Below, piece by piece: positions 36,901-49,800 of a stretch of 64,000 nucleotides of DNA; the stretch's first letter is position 1, and each line of letters opens with the position of its first letter. Position numbers and translations under genes: made by a program. Under the pieces are notes generated by a model. That model was given only the letters and a program-made list of their open reading frames with translations. It was not told the origin of the DNA and did no database searches. Source of the stretch: Druceiella hillmani (lineage: Eukaryota > Arthropoda > Insecta > Lepidoptera > Hepialidae). The stretch spans positions 10,232,001 to 10,296,000 of the forward strand of contig JAYKKI010000009.1 in NCBI GenBank assembly GCA_039881145.1, in the 5' to 3' direction.

Positions 36901-37400
36901 AAAATTAATAAATAAATTTAGTAAATGGTTTCACTTTTTAAAGTAAAAACGTTCACTCTAAACGTTCACTGTTTATTTCTGCATGTATTAAAAAGAATTA
37001 ATTTTGGAAATAGGTTTGATAACATTTATATTCCATTTATTAATTCGACTGATATATTGACAGGGAACCCCAGGTAAAAGGCTTCAATAATTGAATCTTC
37101 AGCGGACGGGGATCTCGCCGATGATAGCTTAAACATATTAATTTATTAATGTGAATTCGTTCCCATTGCCTTATTACTTCCGTTCAAAAGTAAAATTTTG
37201 ACTATTTATGGTATAAACTGTTAAATTGTGTAACATATTTTTGTTTCGAGGAAGATTCAAAATTAACTTTTTTTATTAACTTCCTTTAACAACTTGAGTT
37301 AGATATTGAAAAAAGGGAGAGGCAGAAACCTAAATGTCTTGTATTGTTTGGTTATTTTCATATACTAGAAGTGTTTAATCTTGTTCAAAATATTTATTTT
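33947..37400. other. AT-rich DNA, no gene supported
   Basis: Unidentified patches of slightly higher GC occur at 34,340-34,455 and 36,360-36,420. Short hydrophobic ORFs are AT-driven. No repeat pair was recognised. Confidence 0.4.
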
Positions 37401-38320
37401 AATTATGTGCGTCGATCGACATGCATCGACTGACATACTTATCGGGTCTTCCTTTATCTCCGGCCTAACGGAAGCGATCGTCGATGGTTCGTCTCATCAT
37501 GTCGATTTCGTAGCGAAAATGGTTACATCCAGTGTGTGATAACTAAAATTACTCATCAAGTTAGCCATATTTACATCCACCACCTTCTAAAAATGGGCTG
37601 GGACCATACCAGCAATCCCAAAGTGCACACTGTAAGGACTTAGGCATTCGCTTGGATTAAAAAAGTACTGTTCAGTAATATCCTATTGTTTATAAATCCA
37701 CTTGATTTTTTTACGTTATGCTTACGATTTTTGATACTTAAAGATAGGTGATATAATATAAAGTTTACTACATGTGTTGTTTATGACATATAATCCCTCA
37801 ATAATCTCACCATTATATTTCAGATGTCATCGTGGGTAGAACGGAATTGTTTTTCAAATTGAGAAGAAATGTTATGGCTCAGTTATTGTTAAGTACAACG
37901 GGACGAACAAAATGATAATGAAGAGCATAGACGATATCAACCGTTGGATGCAAATGCAGCCTCATCCGTCTACAGGAGCCAGTTTTATGCAAGACACTAT
38001 TTTTCATCCGGTTACCTAAAAAAAGTACCTCGAATATTTTACGTTCAATTTCATTTGTTACTCAAGTAAATAATATAGAAGTATAAACCATCTTTATCTA
38101 TTCAATTGTGATAATATACATCAATGTTGGAAAGAGATAACTTATTTACATTTGAAATAATAATTATAATACGCAATGCTCCTTGTTTACTTTCACGATT
38201 ACTTGCATCGAGCTTTGTCAGCAGTTAGCATAAAATCAAAAATAACTGTTTTTTTATTTCTTACCAATTCTTCTTTATTTTTTGTCATATTCTGTATTTC
38301 CAATCCTTTTTTATCCTTAT
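37401..38320. other. GC-richer unassigned region upstream of the mariner relic
   Basis: The stretch 37,415-37,650 ('gtcgatcgacatgcatcgac', 'ggaagcgatcgtcgatgg') and 37,825-38,010 are less AT-rich and look like decayed repeat DNA. Neither translates into the N-terminal half of a mariner transposase, so the 5' part of that element is missing or unrecognisable. Confidence 0.35.
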
Positions 38321-39100
38321 CGTTTCAGACAGTTTAGGAATGAGAACTACAATCTTGAGGACGAACCCCGTACCGGACGTCCTGTCGAATTGGATGTTCA
38401 ACTATTACGACGCCTAATTGAGGAGGATCATCGGCTGATGACTCGTCAATTGGCAAACGAGCTACATTGCAGACATGACATCATAGAAACACATTTGCAC
38501 GAATTGGGAAACGTTTCAAAATATGGTGTGTGGATACCCCACGAGTAGTCATCATATTACCTTCATTGCATAGTTAATACTTGTCAACAGTTATTGACAT
38601 TCAAAAGTAACTTCGACTGGCTGAATCGGTTCGTAACTGGCGATGAGATGCCTGGGTGTCAGAGAAACAGGAGTTTCAGTATCCAAACCTGAAATAAGAA
38701 TCAAGAAGGTGGTGCTCAGCTGCTCGTGGAATGTGAAGGGCATTATTTAGTGGAGGTTGCTTCCACAGGGATCAACAATTAATGCAGATATTTACAGTGA
38801 ATAATTGGACCGATTAGCTAACAAATTGAGTAATCAACAGGATAGAGTTTACTTTCTACGTGATAATGCTTGATCACATGTTGCAAAACGTAATCGTGAT
38901 AAATTAGAGGAGCTCGGCTCTTATTACCATTTATTTAGGGCTCCAAGTAAAATTCAACGTTAAAGAAGGTCTCTAAAACGACCCCCAGAGTTTTCTGAAT
39001 GAAAGTCATCGGAATTTTACATAATAAAGATATTTTGTCACTGCAAACTAGAGTGCGACCAGTAGTAGATAATAATGGTGAATACTTAAATTAAATTTAG
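38321..39100 (+). pseudogene. mariner transposase relic
   Basis: Residues FRNENYNLEDEPRTGRPVE followed by an EEDHRLMTRQLANEL helix-turn-helix and THLHELG...GVWIPHE match the paired-like DNA-binding region of mariner transposases. A stop at 38,546 replaces the residue after PHE. In the same frame NFDWLNRFVTGDE (the first catalytic aspartate, 38,636-38,647) follows, then in other frames a degraded RDNA-stop-SH (second aspartate box, near 38,859) and YHLF (near 38,922) where the third aspartate of the usual SDYHLF has been lost. NNGEYLN near 39,070 marks the C-terminus. Several stops and frameshifts make it dead. No terminal inverted repeats were found. Confidence 0.88.
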
Positions 39101-41924
39101 TATAACATAAACATTTTTAAATGAAAATTATCGACAGCAAGATTAAGTAACGAGTTATTAGCCAAGCCAATATATAACTTATCACTATTTCTTTCTTTGT
39201 TTTCTTCATCATATATCTCAATTACTGTATTCATTCTACCTTGTTAAATGCCACTATATTCAAATTGTATTCCAGGTCTCGACTTATAATATATTTTTTT
39301 TTTAAATCAACTGCAAATTAAGAATTGAAGACAACAAAAGGGACAAAAGAAACAATTCTTAGTTTATTCATACTTCCGGTTATTTTACGAAACTAAGCCA
39401 ATATTACAAATTCCTCAAAGCAAAATACTTGTAAGGGGGTGCCAATAACGTTAAACTTCCTGATCTCAAATATTATCCTATAGTTACTTCTTATAATTCT
39501 TACAGTTACTTCATATTGCTCAAAACAACGTTCTGAATAATATAAAAACATTCAAGGCAATTATAATCATTTTAAAATAATTAATCTATCTAAAACTGAC
39601 ATCAAAATGCAAAAAATTGCCTTGCAAACATTCCTTAATATTTAAATCTACAATCACGATCGCGATTACACTAGATTGTGACGTGATTACGATACGTGCT
39701 AATAAATCTCTAAACATATGCCGTCATCATTCACTCGTCATATAAATTCCGTTTATATTATGCAATATATGTCTTAAACCTATTAACGCATTTTACGTAC
39801 AAACGTACGTAAATACGTTTTAATTGTTTTTACCGTATATCTGTAATATAAAACATATATAAGTCTTCGAAAATACTTGTTTGCTCTCGAATATACTTAG
39901 TGAAGTTTTAATTTCTTCCTAAAACCATCAATTAAGTATTTCTACCATACAAAATTTCACATGTAACATGAATTTTATTTAAACGCGCTTTTCGATTTGG
40001 ATACACTGAAATTGGAATATTACTTACGTAAGAAACATTAGTTAATTATATAATAAAGGTGAGCGAATTTAATATCAAGAAATGTGATACATTTGACCTA
40101 GAAAACATAACACATCCTAATATTTTGGATGAAAGTCTCACAAATTTTGGTGAAGTGAATTGTATGTTGTAATTATATTACGCAGTTAAATTGTTATATT
40201 TTACACCCACAAAGTTCCCGTCGTAGATAGATAATTCATGAGATACTACAAAGCTTCCGACAAAAGATGATCAACTCTAATATTTCACCAACTAGTTGCT
40301 TACCAACTTAAGTAATTAATCAGAGAGATTTAATGGTTTATACTTTATGTGAAAAATTTTATTTAATTAGGTCAGGGAATAGGTGATTCACAATCCGTAA
40401 CTTTTGAAAACTAGTTTCGAAATTTCTGTTTTTAATTCTTTGCAGTATATTTGCAGACCATGTGACGTGCAGATGCAGATAAAAATATATACGAGAAAGA
40501 CTAATAGAATTCCACACTATACTGAAAATGAAGGTGTGTTAAAGTTTTATTAAAACTTACAGTCGATTCTTCAAATTAAATTGCTACTTTCAGACTAGTG
40601 TCAATATTTGAAAAGCGACAGGTTCAAGTTAGATTAAGTACTATTTACTGTATGATACTATTAAGTATTGAATTTGTAAATACTGTATTCGAAAGTTAAT
40701 AGAACGAAAATAGGGTCAATATTTGGTAGGTTAAATTTCTATTTACAATAATAAAATTTAACTTAATGGAATCAGGCTAATGATTGAACTTCAAGTAAGT
40801 GTACTTTGAAATGAGATATATTCCTTAATATTATCTGCCTACTCTTACGTCTCTTTCAAGTGGAAGGAATTAGAGTAGTTTTAAGTTAAGGAAGTTTTTT
40901 AAAGTTCATATGAAAACAGAAGTAGAAAAATAAATATCTATAACAACATGTCGGTGCATTAAATATTAAAAAAAGTTGCGTTTAAAACTTATAAGGCCTT
41001 GAGAAAAAAACGAAATTACGTTTTTGGTTTAATAAATTTTACAGCAAAAGTCAAAAACTGTATATAGTTCAGTATTTACCATTTCATATTTTTTGTACTG
41101 ACGTGATAACATAAATTAAAAGCTGATTTATTCTAGTCTATGAAAACTTTACATAATTATTATTAAATATATAAATATCATTGTTTCCGAAAATTGAAGG
41201 ATTTTTTTATACACAAACTAATTGACGTCAATTAGTGCAAGTTATAAATCATGAGCGCAAATGTTTCATACATAGTCAAAACTACAATTCTTGTGCCAAA
41301 AACATATAGTTGGAACTAAAATTATGCCGGTCAGGAAGACATGGTATCATGGAAAGCACTCAAAGCAGATGTTTTCCTAACAAACGCCAACAAAGCTCGA
41401 AATTGTAAATTCTTCCCTGGAAACAAACCATATTAACGAAGCGCTTGTTTTCATTTATTCATTCACATAGTATCTCGAAATTGAGCACATTTATTTTAAA
41501 TGAAACTCCAGCTAAAAGAAAAATACAACATGGCGTTCCAGAAAACGCTAAATTGCTTTCATGACTTCGAGGTATAAAGAGTTTTCACGTTTCTTTAAAC
41601 ACAACACTTTTTCTTAGGAACTAAAAAATTGGTTGATTTAAATGCAAACAAATCATAGCGAATACGAGATATCATCAGATTATTTGAATAAAATTAATTA
41701 AACTGATTCGGGGCTAGGTTCAAATATTTTTCGTCGTCATGTATTTATGAATTTTTTAATAAAAATTATGCTCATGTTTGCTCATTACAATATTTAGAAC
41801 AATTCAAATCGAATTGTTCCAAATTATTTCAGAAGTAGATTAATTTACTTCCTTGTTCATGATCTAATATTACGCTCTTTCATGCAGGATTATACAGCAT
41901 TTCGATCGAAAACCTGTATAACCC
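39101..41924. other. AT-rich DNA, nothing recognised
   Basis: No coding or repeat feature is supported downstream of the mariner relic. A short alternating patch 'acgtacaaacgtacgtaaatacg' at about 39,795 is self-complementary in part. Confidence 0.4.
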
Positions 41925-41970
41925 TGCGTGCGCACATGCGCGCTTGCGTGTGTGCATGCGTGTGTGTGCT
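41925..41970. repeat. Alternating purine-pyrimidine tract
   Basis: About 45 bp of almost unbroken GC, GT and CA dinucleotides ('tgcgtgcgcacatgcgcgc' and onward) in an otherwise AT-rich setting. This composition favours Z-DNA under negative supercoiling. A 'tatgtatgtaaatgtatgta' stretch follows. Confidence 0.8.
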
Positions 41971-41989
41971 TATGTATGTAAATGTATGT

Positions 41990-43690
41990 ATTTAATATGT
42001 TCGTCACACAATAGTAGTAACAAAGCTCAATTTTAATTTACACTTTGTTTTTGAACCCTGAATTATAATGCATTATATTTACAATGCAATTTGTTCAACA
42101 AATCCACATGGCGCATATGATGAAAGTTGTGAATTTTTGCTATCTCGATATGTTTCACATATAATCTAGCTCCGGTGATTACCAGATACAACATGACTTT
42201 TATTCTTTTACATCTGCATATTCCAATACGTCCTTGGCAGTTTTGGTATGTTTTTTTTGTTATGCGACCCATGTTTACACACAATAGTTTCGTACTCAAT
42301 TTTATATAGAATTTATAAAATATATTCCTAAGGACCAAAACTCTGGTTTGCTGGCATCACCGGCAAACTAAAAAGTCGGAAAGAGTGCGGTTGAACAATG
42401 TATTTTCTCTATAAATGCCTTGATGTTCGAAAATTCAGCTTAAATTGAGATAGAGGGAAAAATTTAATCTAAATGTTACGTTTTCGTACGTCGAGGTGTA
42501 TCAAATATACCAATATGGATAGGTCAACGCGCGACTGCTGTTTTTTTATTTGCAGGACTATTTAGTGGCCTTCATTTTCCCAAGTATTTACTGTAATTAT
42601 ATGATTTGAACTATGAAGTAACTAGTCAATATATCGAAACACGTTTGCTCAGAGTTTCACGAAATAATAGAATGTAGTAATGCTATGAATACGCTTTTAG
42701 ATGAGTAAAATTTAAAAAGTATTTTTTTGTGATGGCTCGTTAATTGTAAATAAATTTCATCATGCGACTGTATCCACTCTTTTTAATGTATTATTGCTTT
42801 TGTATATAATGCAGAATATCTAAGGTGTTTCAAATCATATACTTATTGACTTTTAACTATTTTAATATAAACGTAACTCAAAAAAATATTTCAAAATTTC
42901 CCTTTCAAATTTCCATTTTCGACTTTAAAAATCATAAAAGAAAAAAAAATAAATTAACGTAACGTAGTGAAAATAATGTAATATCTTGGTTTCTTCACCT
43001 TGACAATAACAGAAACGATGGGAATAAGCAGAAGATTTTGTAGAAAATAATCTCTGTAATTTCAGTGTCTTATAAATATAGGACCGTTAACGCAAAGAAC
43101 TACTAGAAGTTATTAAATTTAATATTTATTTAGAAAACGTCGAAAATAAACCCTTAAAGACATGTATCGAATAAAAAGTAAAAAGAAATTACAATTATAC
43201 TGACATGGAATAAATATGGAATAAATAATGCAATATGCAATATTTTTTAAATTTCAAAAGGATTATGAGCGGACTATATTTTAAAACTATAAAAATTTAT
43301 GTATTTGGATGTTTGACTGACAATCATGCAAAATATACTATTTGGATTTATATAAAATTTCGTATACAGTACCTGTACACCTGGAATACGTCATGGGCTA
43401 CTCTAAAAAAATCCACCCCTAAAATGGTGGAAGGTTTGTGTGGAAGTTCATATAAATTATTTAATATGTAATATATTTTATTTAAGTATAGCCTACTTAC
43501 TTATTTTAATTAATAACTTACTTGTTTAAATAGAATATTGTAACGTATTTTGTTAGAAAGCAAAATTCTTCAGTGACAGGAGGACAATGTCCACTATGAG
43601 TGTTTTATAATATAACCATTTTCAAAGTGTCAGTCCGAAAATGTGAAAATATAAAAAAAATGCTGTTTACGATGTTTGTATTAACAAATC
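41990..43690. other. AT-rich DNA, no gene supported
   Basis: The minus-strand ORF at 42,063-42,338 is basic and cysteine-containing but carries no family motif. Nothing else is recognised. Confidence 0.4.
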
Positions 43691-43691
43691 A

Positions 43692-43694
<3 letters not shown>

Positions 43695-43752
<58 letters not shown>

Positions 43753-43763
43753 TATGTATATAT
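43695..43763. repeat. (TA)n microsatellite, interrupted
   Basis: About 68 bp of TA with two 'atgta' interruptions. Confidence 0.9.
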
Positions 43764-44190
43764 CCACCAATAATTAATCAGCATGACATTATCTTAAATA
43801 TTTTTTATAGATAAATAAATGAGATTAAGTATCTTATTTATTTGTCTCGTAAGAGTAAGTATCTTATTTTAATCGAAATTTAAATTAGAGTTTTATTGAC
43901 AGAAGCAATATTGTAAAACAGTATATTATTATCCATGCTAAAATCATACTTAAACAATTTTTATATAAATTACGGTTGTGTGGCTTTGCTTATTGTAATG
44001 ATTAACAATTACGACGTATATCATTATATAGATATATAGTCCACATTGATCGTAACAGTAACATATCGAGTTTAAATATCGTAAGTACACCGTAAAGTAA
44101 GGTTTAATATTACTATAATAAAGTTTAGCTTTAGTTGAATATTATCCATGTTTAAACTGGATAACATCGTTACAAACTTCATTTATTTCA
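43764..44190. other. AT-rich DNA, nothing recognised
   Basis: A short duplication of 'taagtatcttattt' occurs at 43,826 and 43,856. No coding feature. Confidence 0.4.
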
Positions 44191-44380
44191 GACCCCTGTC
44201 TCTGACAGACCACCGAGGTAGCTAACGCAGGAACGCTGCCTCTAATCGAAGTTAGATTAAGCAAGCACCATTAGCAGTAACTCCACGATTGTCAACGAGT
44301 TGGCCAAAAGTTCCGATTGCTGAAACTTCCTGAAAACTTTATAAACTGCACTCGTCGTAAGCAAGCTTCTGGAAGGCGAG
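44191..44380 (+). other. GC-richer island of unknown type
   Basis: After 'tttatttcag' about 170 bp is clearly less AT-rich than the surroundings ('accaccgaggtagctaacgc', 'gaagttagattaagcaagc'). Parts resemble Pol III internal promoters loosely, but no cloverleaf or 5S fold can be completed. No open frame persists. It could be a SINE head or a decayed repeat. Confidence 0.3.
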
Positions 44381-44813
44381 ATGCAATTGTTTGATTTTCA
44401 CTTAAAATACAATGAGTTTTTTAGTATTGATCAGTATACAGTATTTTAATTTAATTTAAGTTATATTTTTAGAATTTTGTGTTATAAAATATAATGATAA
44501 ACGGAACACAAAACTGCCTTATTTGCGGTAAGAATTGTCAACTATACTCGTTAAATTTTGAGGATAAATCAAAATGTATAAAGACGTATATTTTAAAAAA
44601 TTTCAATAACAATGTGAAATAAATAAATACGATACTTAAGTAGAGCTACGTAAATACTGCATACGAATCATACTACTTAAATACCCTAGAAATACTAAGG
44701 TACGTACCTGATTATTACTAGAAAATAAAAATATTTGTAAGTTATTTTTCCCTCAGAAGAAGTTTTGGATAAAATTATAATACCAACAATTAAGATATCT
44801 CAAAAATTCATCA

Positions 44814-45035
44814 CTTCCGCTTCAACCTTTACGTTAATAAAAATTCGAAAGTTATAAAGGTTATATGAGTAGAAAATGGAACGCTCAAAACGAAAAGAAA
44901 AAGAAAGAAGGTATTTATAATTGTTGAGGTAACTCGTAAGTTACTTCATTTAATTTAATTTAAACAAATTTCGAAAGATATTGTTTTGTATTCTTTTTTT
45001 AAAATAAATTATTGAAAGTTTCAATCAAATTTTAT
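44814..45035 (+). repeat. Direct repeat, copy 1 of 2
   Basis: The core 44,814-44,957 matches 45,934-46,072: 'cttccgcttcaaccttta', 'aaaattcgaaagttataaagg', 'aaaatgga', 'aaaacgaaaagaaaaag', 'attgttgaggtaactcgtaa', 'ttacttcatttaattta'. A weaker shared 'gaaagtttcaat' follows at about 45,016. Both copies face the same way about 1.12 kb apart. Confidence 0.7.
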
Positions 45036-45128
45036 ACATACATAATTAATAGTACATTTTTCTGCTTCCTACGGTTCAACAAAATTATAATAGTTTTATA
45101 TAAAAGCGAATCTCATTCTAACTGAACC
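45036..45128. other. AT-rich spacer between direct repeats
   Basis: No feature recognised before the palindrome at 45,136. Confidence 0.35.
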
Positions 45129-45182
45129 CATTTCAGCATGGATAAGTTAACCACAGTGGTTAACTTATCCATGCATTTCAGC
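45129..45182. repeat. 19-bp perfect palindrome flanked by 9-bp direct repeats
   Basis: Arms 45,136-45,154 and 45,156-45,174 are exact reverse complements around a single A. The direct repeat 'catttcagc' occurs at 45,129-45,137 and 45,174-45,182, overlapping the palindrome ends. This arrangement is expected from a snap-back copying event that also duplicated the neighbouring bases, or from insertion of a tiny hairpin. Confidence 0.85.
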
Positions 45183-45933
45183 TTTAGAAAAGATTAGCGC
45201 CCGTTAAAACTGGAATAAATTGATTATTTACAAACAATCTGAATAGAAACAGTACCAAGTTAATTACTTGTATATTATATAACAGGCCAAATTCGATTGA
45301 AAAAAATTATTCATTTTGAAACTACTCTGTTTAAGTTAGGTTCTTGATCAACACAAAAAAAACTTTTGGCTATGCAGAATTTATCTTCTATCGATGTGTT
45401 TTTTTGAAATCGTCAACGGTTATCAAGAGTCAGTTTTAACTAAACGAAGTACGCGATAATGTCAAGTTTTGGTTGTCATTATTGCTTACCCGACAGCGTT
45501 AGAACATATCATAATAATTGAGAAGACAAATTTAACATTGTGGAACCAATATCTCTGTCAGACTTTGTAATAAGTATTTTATTCCGTACATATCTTTTAA
45601 TGTGAAGGCATTTTCTTTGAGACGTCCGACATGACTTTGTAATTTGTAAATCTGTTTACTTGTTAAGTAATAATTTCAAAATTGACATCTGAACCATTCA
45701 ATTTGTTGTATGGTGTTATTGTTGGAAATCAAAGATAAAAAACTAAAATTAAATGATATAATTTATGCAAAGAAGTCAAATAATCGCCACAATTGTAAAG
45801 TATTGCCGATTGCGTATAACTAGCTAAATTTTTATTCGGACCATTCGAATCATTCCTTGGCAACTCAAAGGAGTATTTATTTTTCATATCTCTGTGTCCA
45901 TGTTAATTACACGTCATGTTATCACAGGATTAC

Positions 45934-46210
45934 CTTCCGCTTGAACCTTTACTTTAATAAAAAGTCGAAAGCAATAAAGGTTGTATGGGGTGAAAATGGA
46001 AATCTGAAAACGAAAAGATAAAGAAAAAGGTAAAAATTGTTGAGGTAACTCGTAAATTACTTCATTTAATTTATGCATTCTAAAACTTTGATTTTTTTAT
46101 CTAAACAAAGTTTTGGATAATATTTTGTAACATTATCTTTTAGCGTAGTCATTGTAAAGTATTAATAAGTGTAAACTTGCGTTTGAGCGAGAAAGTTTCA
46201 ATGCAATTAA
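45934..46210 (+). repeat. Direct repeat, copy 2 of 2
   Basis: Second copy of the 44,814 repeat with about one mismatch per ten bases in the core. 'gaaagtttcaat' recurs at about 46,190. The two copies could be the ends of a small non-autonomous element or remnants of a 1.1-kb tandem duplication. The sequence between them (45,036-45,933) shows no ORF. Confidence 0.7.
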
Positions 46211-48978
46211 ATTAGATTAATTAGTGCGTGAAAACAATTTGATTACGTTAACTTTCTATTTTTTATTTGTTTTGATATTCTTTCTACATTAATATCGCCA
46301 TAAATTAGCGATACCTATTTTTAAGATAAAAATGATAAAACTTAAAAAATTCACGCGCATTTAAACAACTTCAACAAAAAAATTAATGAAACCATTGACA
46401 ATTTTCAAAAATATGAATAAGGTGTTTAGAGTACCATATTAGGTAGTACGATCGACTGCAATTTGTTTATATTTGGATATAAATAATTATTGAGTCGTGA
46501 CATTTTGTGAAATATTTAAGTTTACATTTCGTGAAATATTTAAGTTAAGCTTTTAACTGAAACTTAGTACAAACTTAGTACAACTCAACTACCGAAAATT
46601 AAAAAAAAACAATAAGTTTTATTCAAGAAATTATCTATTGTCCTTTTACTCTCCCATGTAGTTTGCTCTAGAATAAGGATTATTAGAGAATTATTATATA
46701 CATGTTCATTTATACGGATAGTTTATGCTAGATACCAAATCTAAATTAACAAAAGTTTCTTCACAATTCTGCACTTAAAATTCTAAACTAAAAAATACTT
46801 AGGCACAAGTTATCTTTTGCTAGGGTAAAGATTCCATTTAATATTATGGCTTAAGTATCGAGTGGGAAGTCTCCAGATAGACAGAATTGTAAAGTTTGTT
46901 AGCAGTTTTAGCGCCCTGATTACTCGCGAGTTACAGTAAACCCCGACCTCTCAGTTAATTTTTGATCAAATTCTGCGTATGTGTCTTAACATACTTCCAA
47001 GCTTATTTAAGTTTTTTGAAATAATTTGAGGTTAAATTTAACATATTTTTATGGAAATTTTATAACTTATTTCTTTACATTCTTGTACTGACACTTTATT
47101 TTTTGCATCCGTTGTCTTTAACTTTACATGTGATTTTATATACAACAGTCTAAAAGAGAATAATGTTTGATCACAACTGATGACATCCTTTTTTAAAAAT
47201 TTTCAATCAAATTAGATTGCGCGGAAATCACAGCGGCGTTTTTATCCTCGAGCGCTAGTTTAAACAGCCCTCTTCGCGTACAAACGACGTTTTATGATTC
47301 CCCGCGTTGGCTAGTATGTTGTATTGATTTTTACGCCGTATTAAATGAATAGTAAACTTAATTTTTAAATATATAAAGTTTATAACATTGGCGGTTCCTT
47401 TCTATAACTTTTTGTCATATTTCCACCAATTTATTAATGGCAAGTTCATAAAATATTTGAAGTTTACTGATAAAGACCTAATCCGGTTATATTTTAACAG
47501 CCTTATTATGAACAAAAATTTTCCCATTCTAAGAGCTCTACATTGGCCAGAACAAACAATTCCTGCTAGTTCCGATCAGGTAAAGATATATGGAGTTTGG
47601 CTTTGTCCTGGTGGATGGCGACTTCCTTCCGATTTCCCAATTTTGAATGCTTTGTTTGTAACGGTATGCTTGAGATGATAGTAATTTTTCATAGTAAGAA
47701 CTCACAACATATGATATATAATCACATCATTCTAAGAAATCATTTACATTTATTTTTTTATTACTTTTTCGCTAGTATTTAAATTAGCCTTAGTGAATGA
47801 ATACCCAAACATTGTAACGACAAATGTATCCCAACCAGCACATCGGAGTTCTGTACTGATACGACATCGAGTATCGCAACAATTTATACTTGATAATGGC
47901 TGAATAAATTAGAAGACCAAAGCGAGCGCTCCACTAATTAAAAAATTCCCAGAATAAAATTTGATGTACCACTAATACTGCATGTCCTGTTAATGCCTCG
48001 TTTCCGTAAACAGTATAAATCTTCCTAAAGTTTCCACTACTGGTTTGTTTTTTTTCTTTTTTGGTATTAAACGATCAGTCCGGAATTAATCCAGAAAGAA
48101 TTTTCATCAAAATAGCAATTGTTAATTTTTGAAAATTCAATTTGAAATAAATTTGGTCTTTGATTAAAAGGAAAATAAAATGAAGTTAACAAAATTTTTT
48201 GGTCACAGCTTATTCGAACTCCTCGCGACTGTTATTTTATTTCGGAAGATAAAAGCAAAAATTAGGTTTTGTCCCTATATCCTCGGAAATACTTTTTGAT
48301 TCTAACTAGAAACAATCGAACGAGCAATGCAAAGAGCCTGCAGTTTAGGCTCGTATATAATTACTTTTTAGATTTTGTGGGCAATAAGTTCAAATTTTTG
48401 GTGGCGTAACTCAAGGGTGGAATGGATATCAGAGCCCTAAAATTGTCATTACATCTGTTCCACTGAGTATTTAACAAAAATCATGTATAAATTGGATGCT
48501 GTCTTCAGATTTTATAAAGGTTTGAAAATGGTTACGTAAATATACAAGGCTACAATGAAATTTATGTTTATATACTATTTACTTTGGTATTCACTATTCT
48601 ATTCACTACATTTACTTTTTTCGTTGCTCTCATTAAACCCTCCCGGCTACTTGTGCAATACTTTTTTGGCTTTGATGAAAGTACGAAGTAAAACACAAAA
48701 CCTAAATGCGTCTTATTTTATTCTATGTTTGAAACACGTAGCTCGTAAATAAAACTAGCATCAACCGGAGTATATTTATAGGTAAGTATGTGAAACTTCG
48801 CTCACAGATGAGCAAACGAGTTGAACATAGATCGTGGGAAAACAGTGAGCGATTCGAGTATAGAAACCCCTCTAACACAAAAATCAAAAGAAGTCAATCC
48901 AGGCAAATAATATGTCTTCAATCTGTCAACAAAATAAGTTTTCATATTCATGTTCTCAAATTAGTTTAGAATCCAAAA
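46211..48978. other. AT-rich DNA with several GC-richer patches
   Basis: Patches at 46,895-46,960, 47,215-47,340 ('gcgcggaaatcacagcggcg') and 47,535-47,650 are less AT-rich but unidentified. The 96-residue ORF at 47,388-47,678 has no known domain. At 48,320-48,370 one frame reads TIERAMQRACSL, weakly reminiscent of an RTE LINE segment. That reading is too short to claim. Confidence 0.35.
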
Positions 48979-49113
48979 ATGTCTGAAAAAAATGAAACCG
49001 CAACTTTACCCATGTGGCTATATAAGCCTAAACGTATAAGCCACGTGGAATATAAAGGAGCTCCACCCAAAAGGTTTCAGTTGTATTATTTGAGGTACAT
49101 AATTCCCAGAAAA
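48979..49113 (+). other. Short unrecognised reading frame
   Basis: From ATG at 48,979 the frame reads 45 residues (starts MSEKNETATLPMWLYKPKRI) before a TAG. Composition is less AT-driven than other chance ORFs here, and includes a proline- and aromatic-rich stretch. A partial hairpin ('ccatgtggctata' against 'tataagccacgtgg') underlies part of it. I recognise no family. It could be a pseudogene exon or chance. Confidence 0.15.
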
Positions 49114-49800
49114 TAGAAGAAATATAAAGAAGGCTAACAGAAGTCCATATAGCTTTGGGCTCAGGTATTATATATAAAATGAACCCAGGTGTTATGGCCA
49201 AAAGGGGCCCATGTGAAAAATAAGCTCCTACTGACTATGATCTAATTTATCAATCAGACAAATGAGAAATATTTGTGGTTTTTATGAGAAATTAGGTTAC
49301 TTTATTTTTTTTATTTCTCATTAACCATTTTTGAAATTTTAAAAATATAATATGCAAATATATTATATTTTTAAAATATCAAAATCCATGAAGAGAGCTT
49401 TTTTATTTTTTAAAATATCAAATTTTATTTAATTTGATTGGCAACCAATAAACGTATTCTAAAAAACCTTTTAAGCATGAGTACTCGTACTCGTACTGCG
49501 ATGGTTCCGTACACATTTAGGCATTTATAAACTTTTAATGGTACATAATATTACCAATCAATTGTTGTTTACAAAATTATTAACAAAATATTATTTGCAA
49601 AATGAATTGTGGTTTTGGAACGAAAATATATTGCTTATTATATATTTCGCAGGCACGTATAAAAAAAAAATATTCTATATGATGTAACTACAAATTAACG
49701 ATTTTCAGATTTTTTCCTTTACTTGTGCTTGTGCTTCTTGCCAAATTTCATCATTCAAAGTAATCAGGAATTATGCTATACTTTTGATTTAGTTCGACCG
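49114..49800. other. AT-rich DNA, nothing recognised
   Basis: 'aaaatatcaaa' motifs recur near 49,373 and 49,413. No gene or repeat family is identified. Confidence 0.4.

Noticed and set aside
38300..38340. Splice acceptor-like 'cgtttcag' just before the mariner helix-turn-helix, suggesting a domesticated exon
   Set aside because: The downstream transposase has a stop at 38,546 and further frame breaks, so no domesticated protein is maintained.
47388..47678. 96-residue ORF with a GC-richer 3' half
   Set aside because: No recognisable domain, no promoter or clear splice context, and overlapping ORFs in another frame. Kept only as part of a region note.
48320..48370. Possible RTE LINE segment TIERAMQRACSL
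   Set aside because: Only about a dozen residues with no supporting motif on either side.
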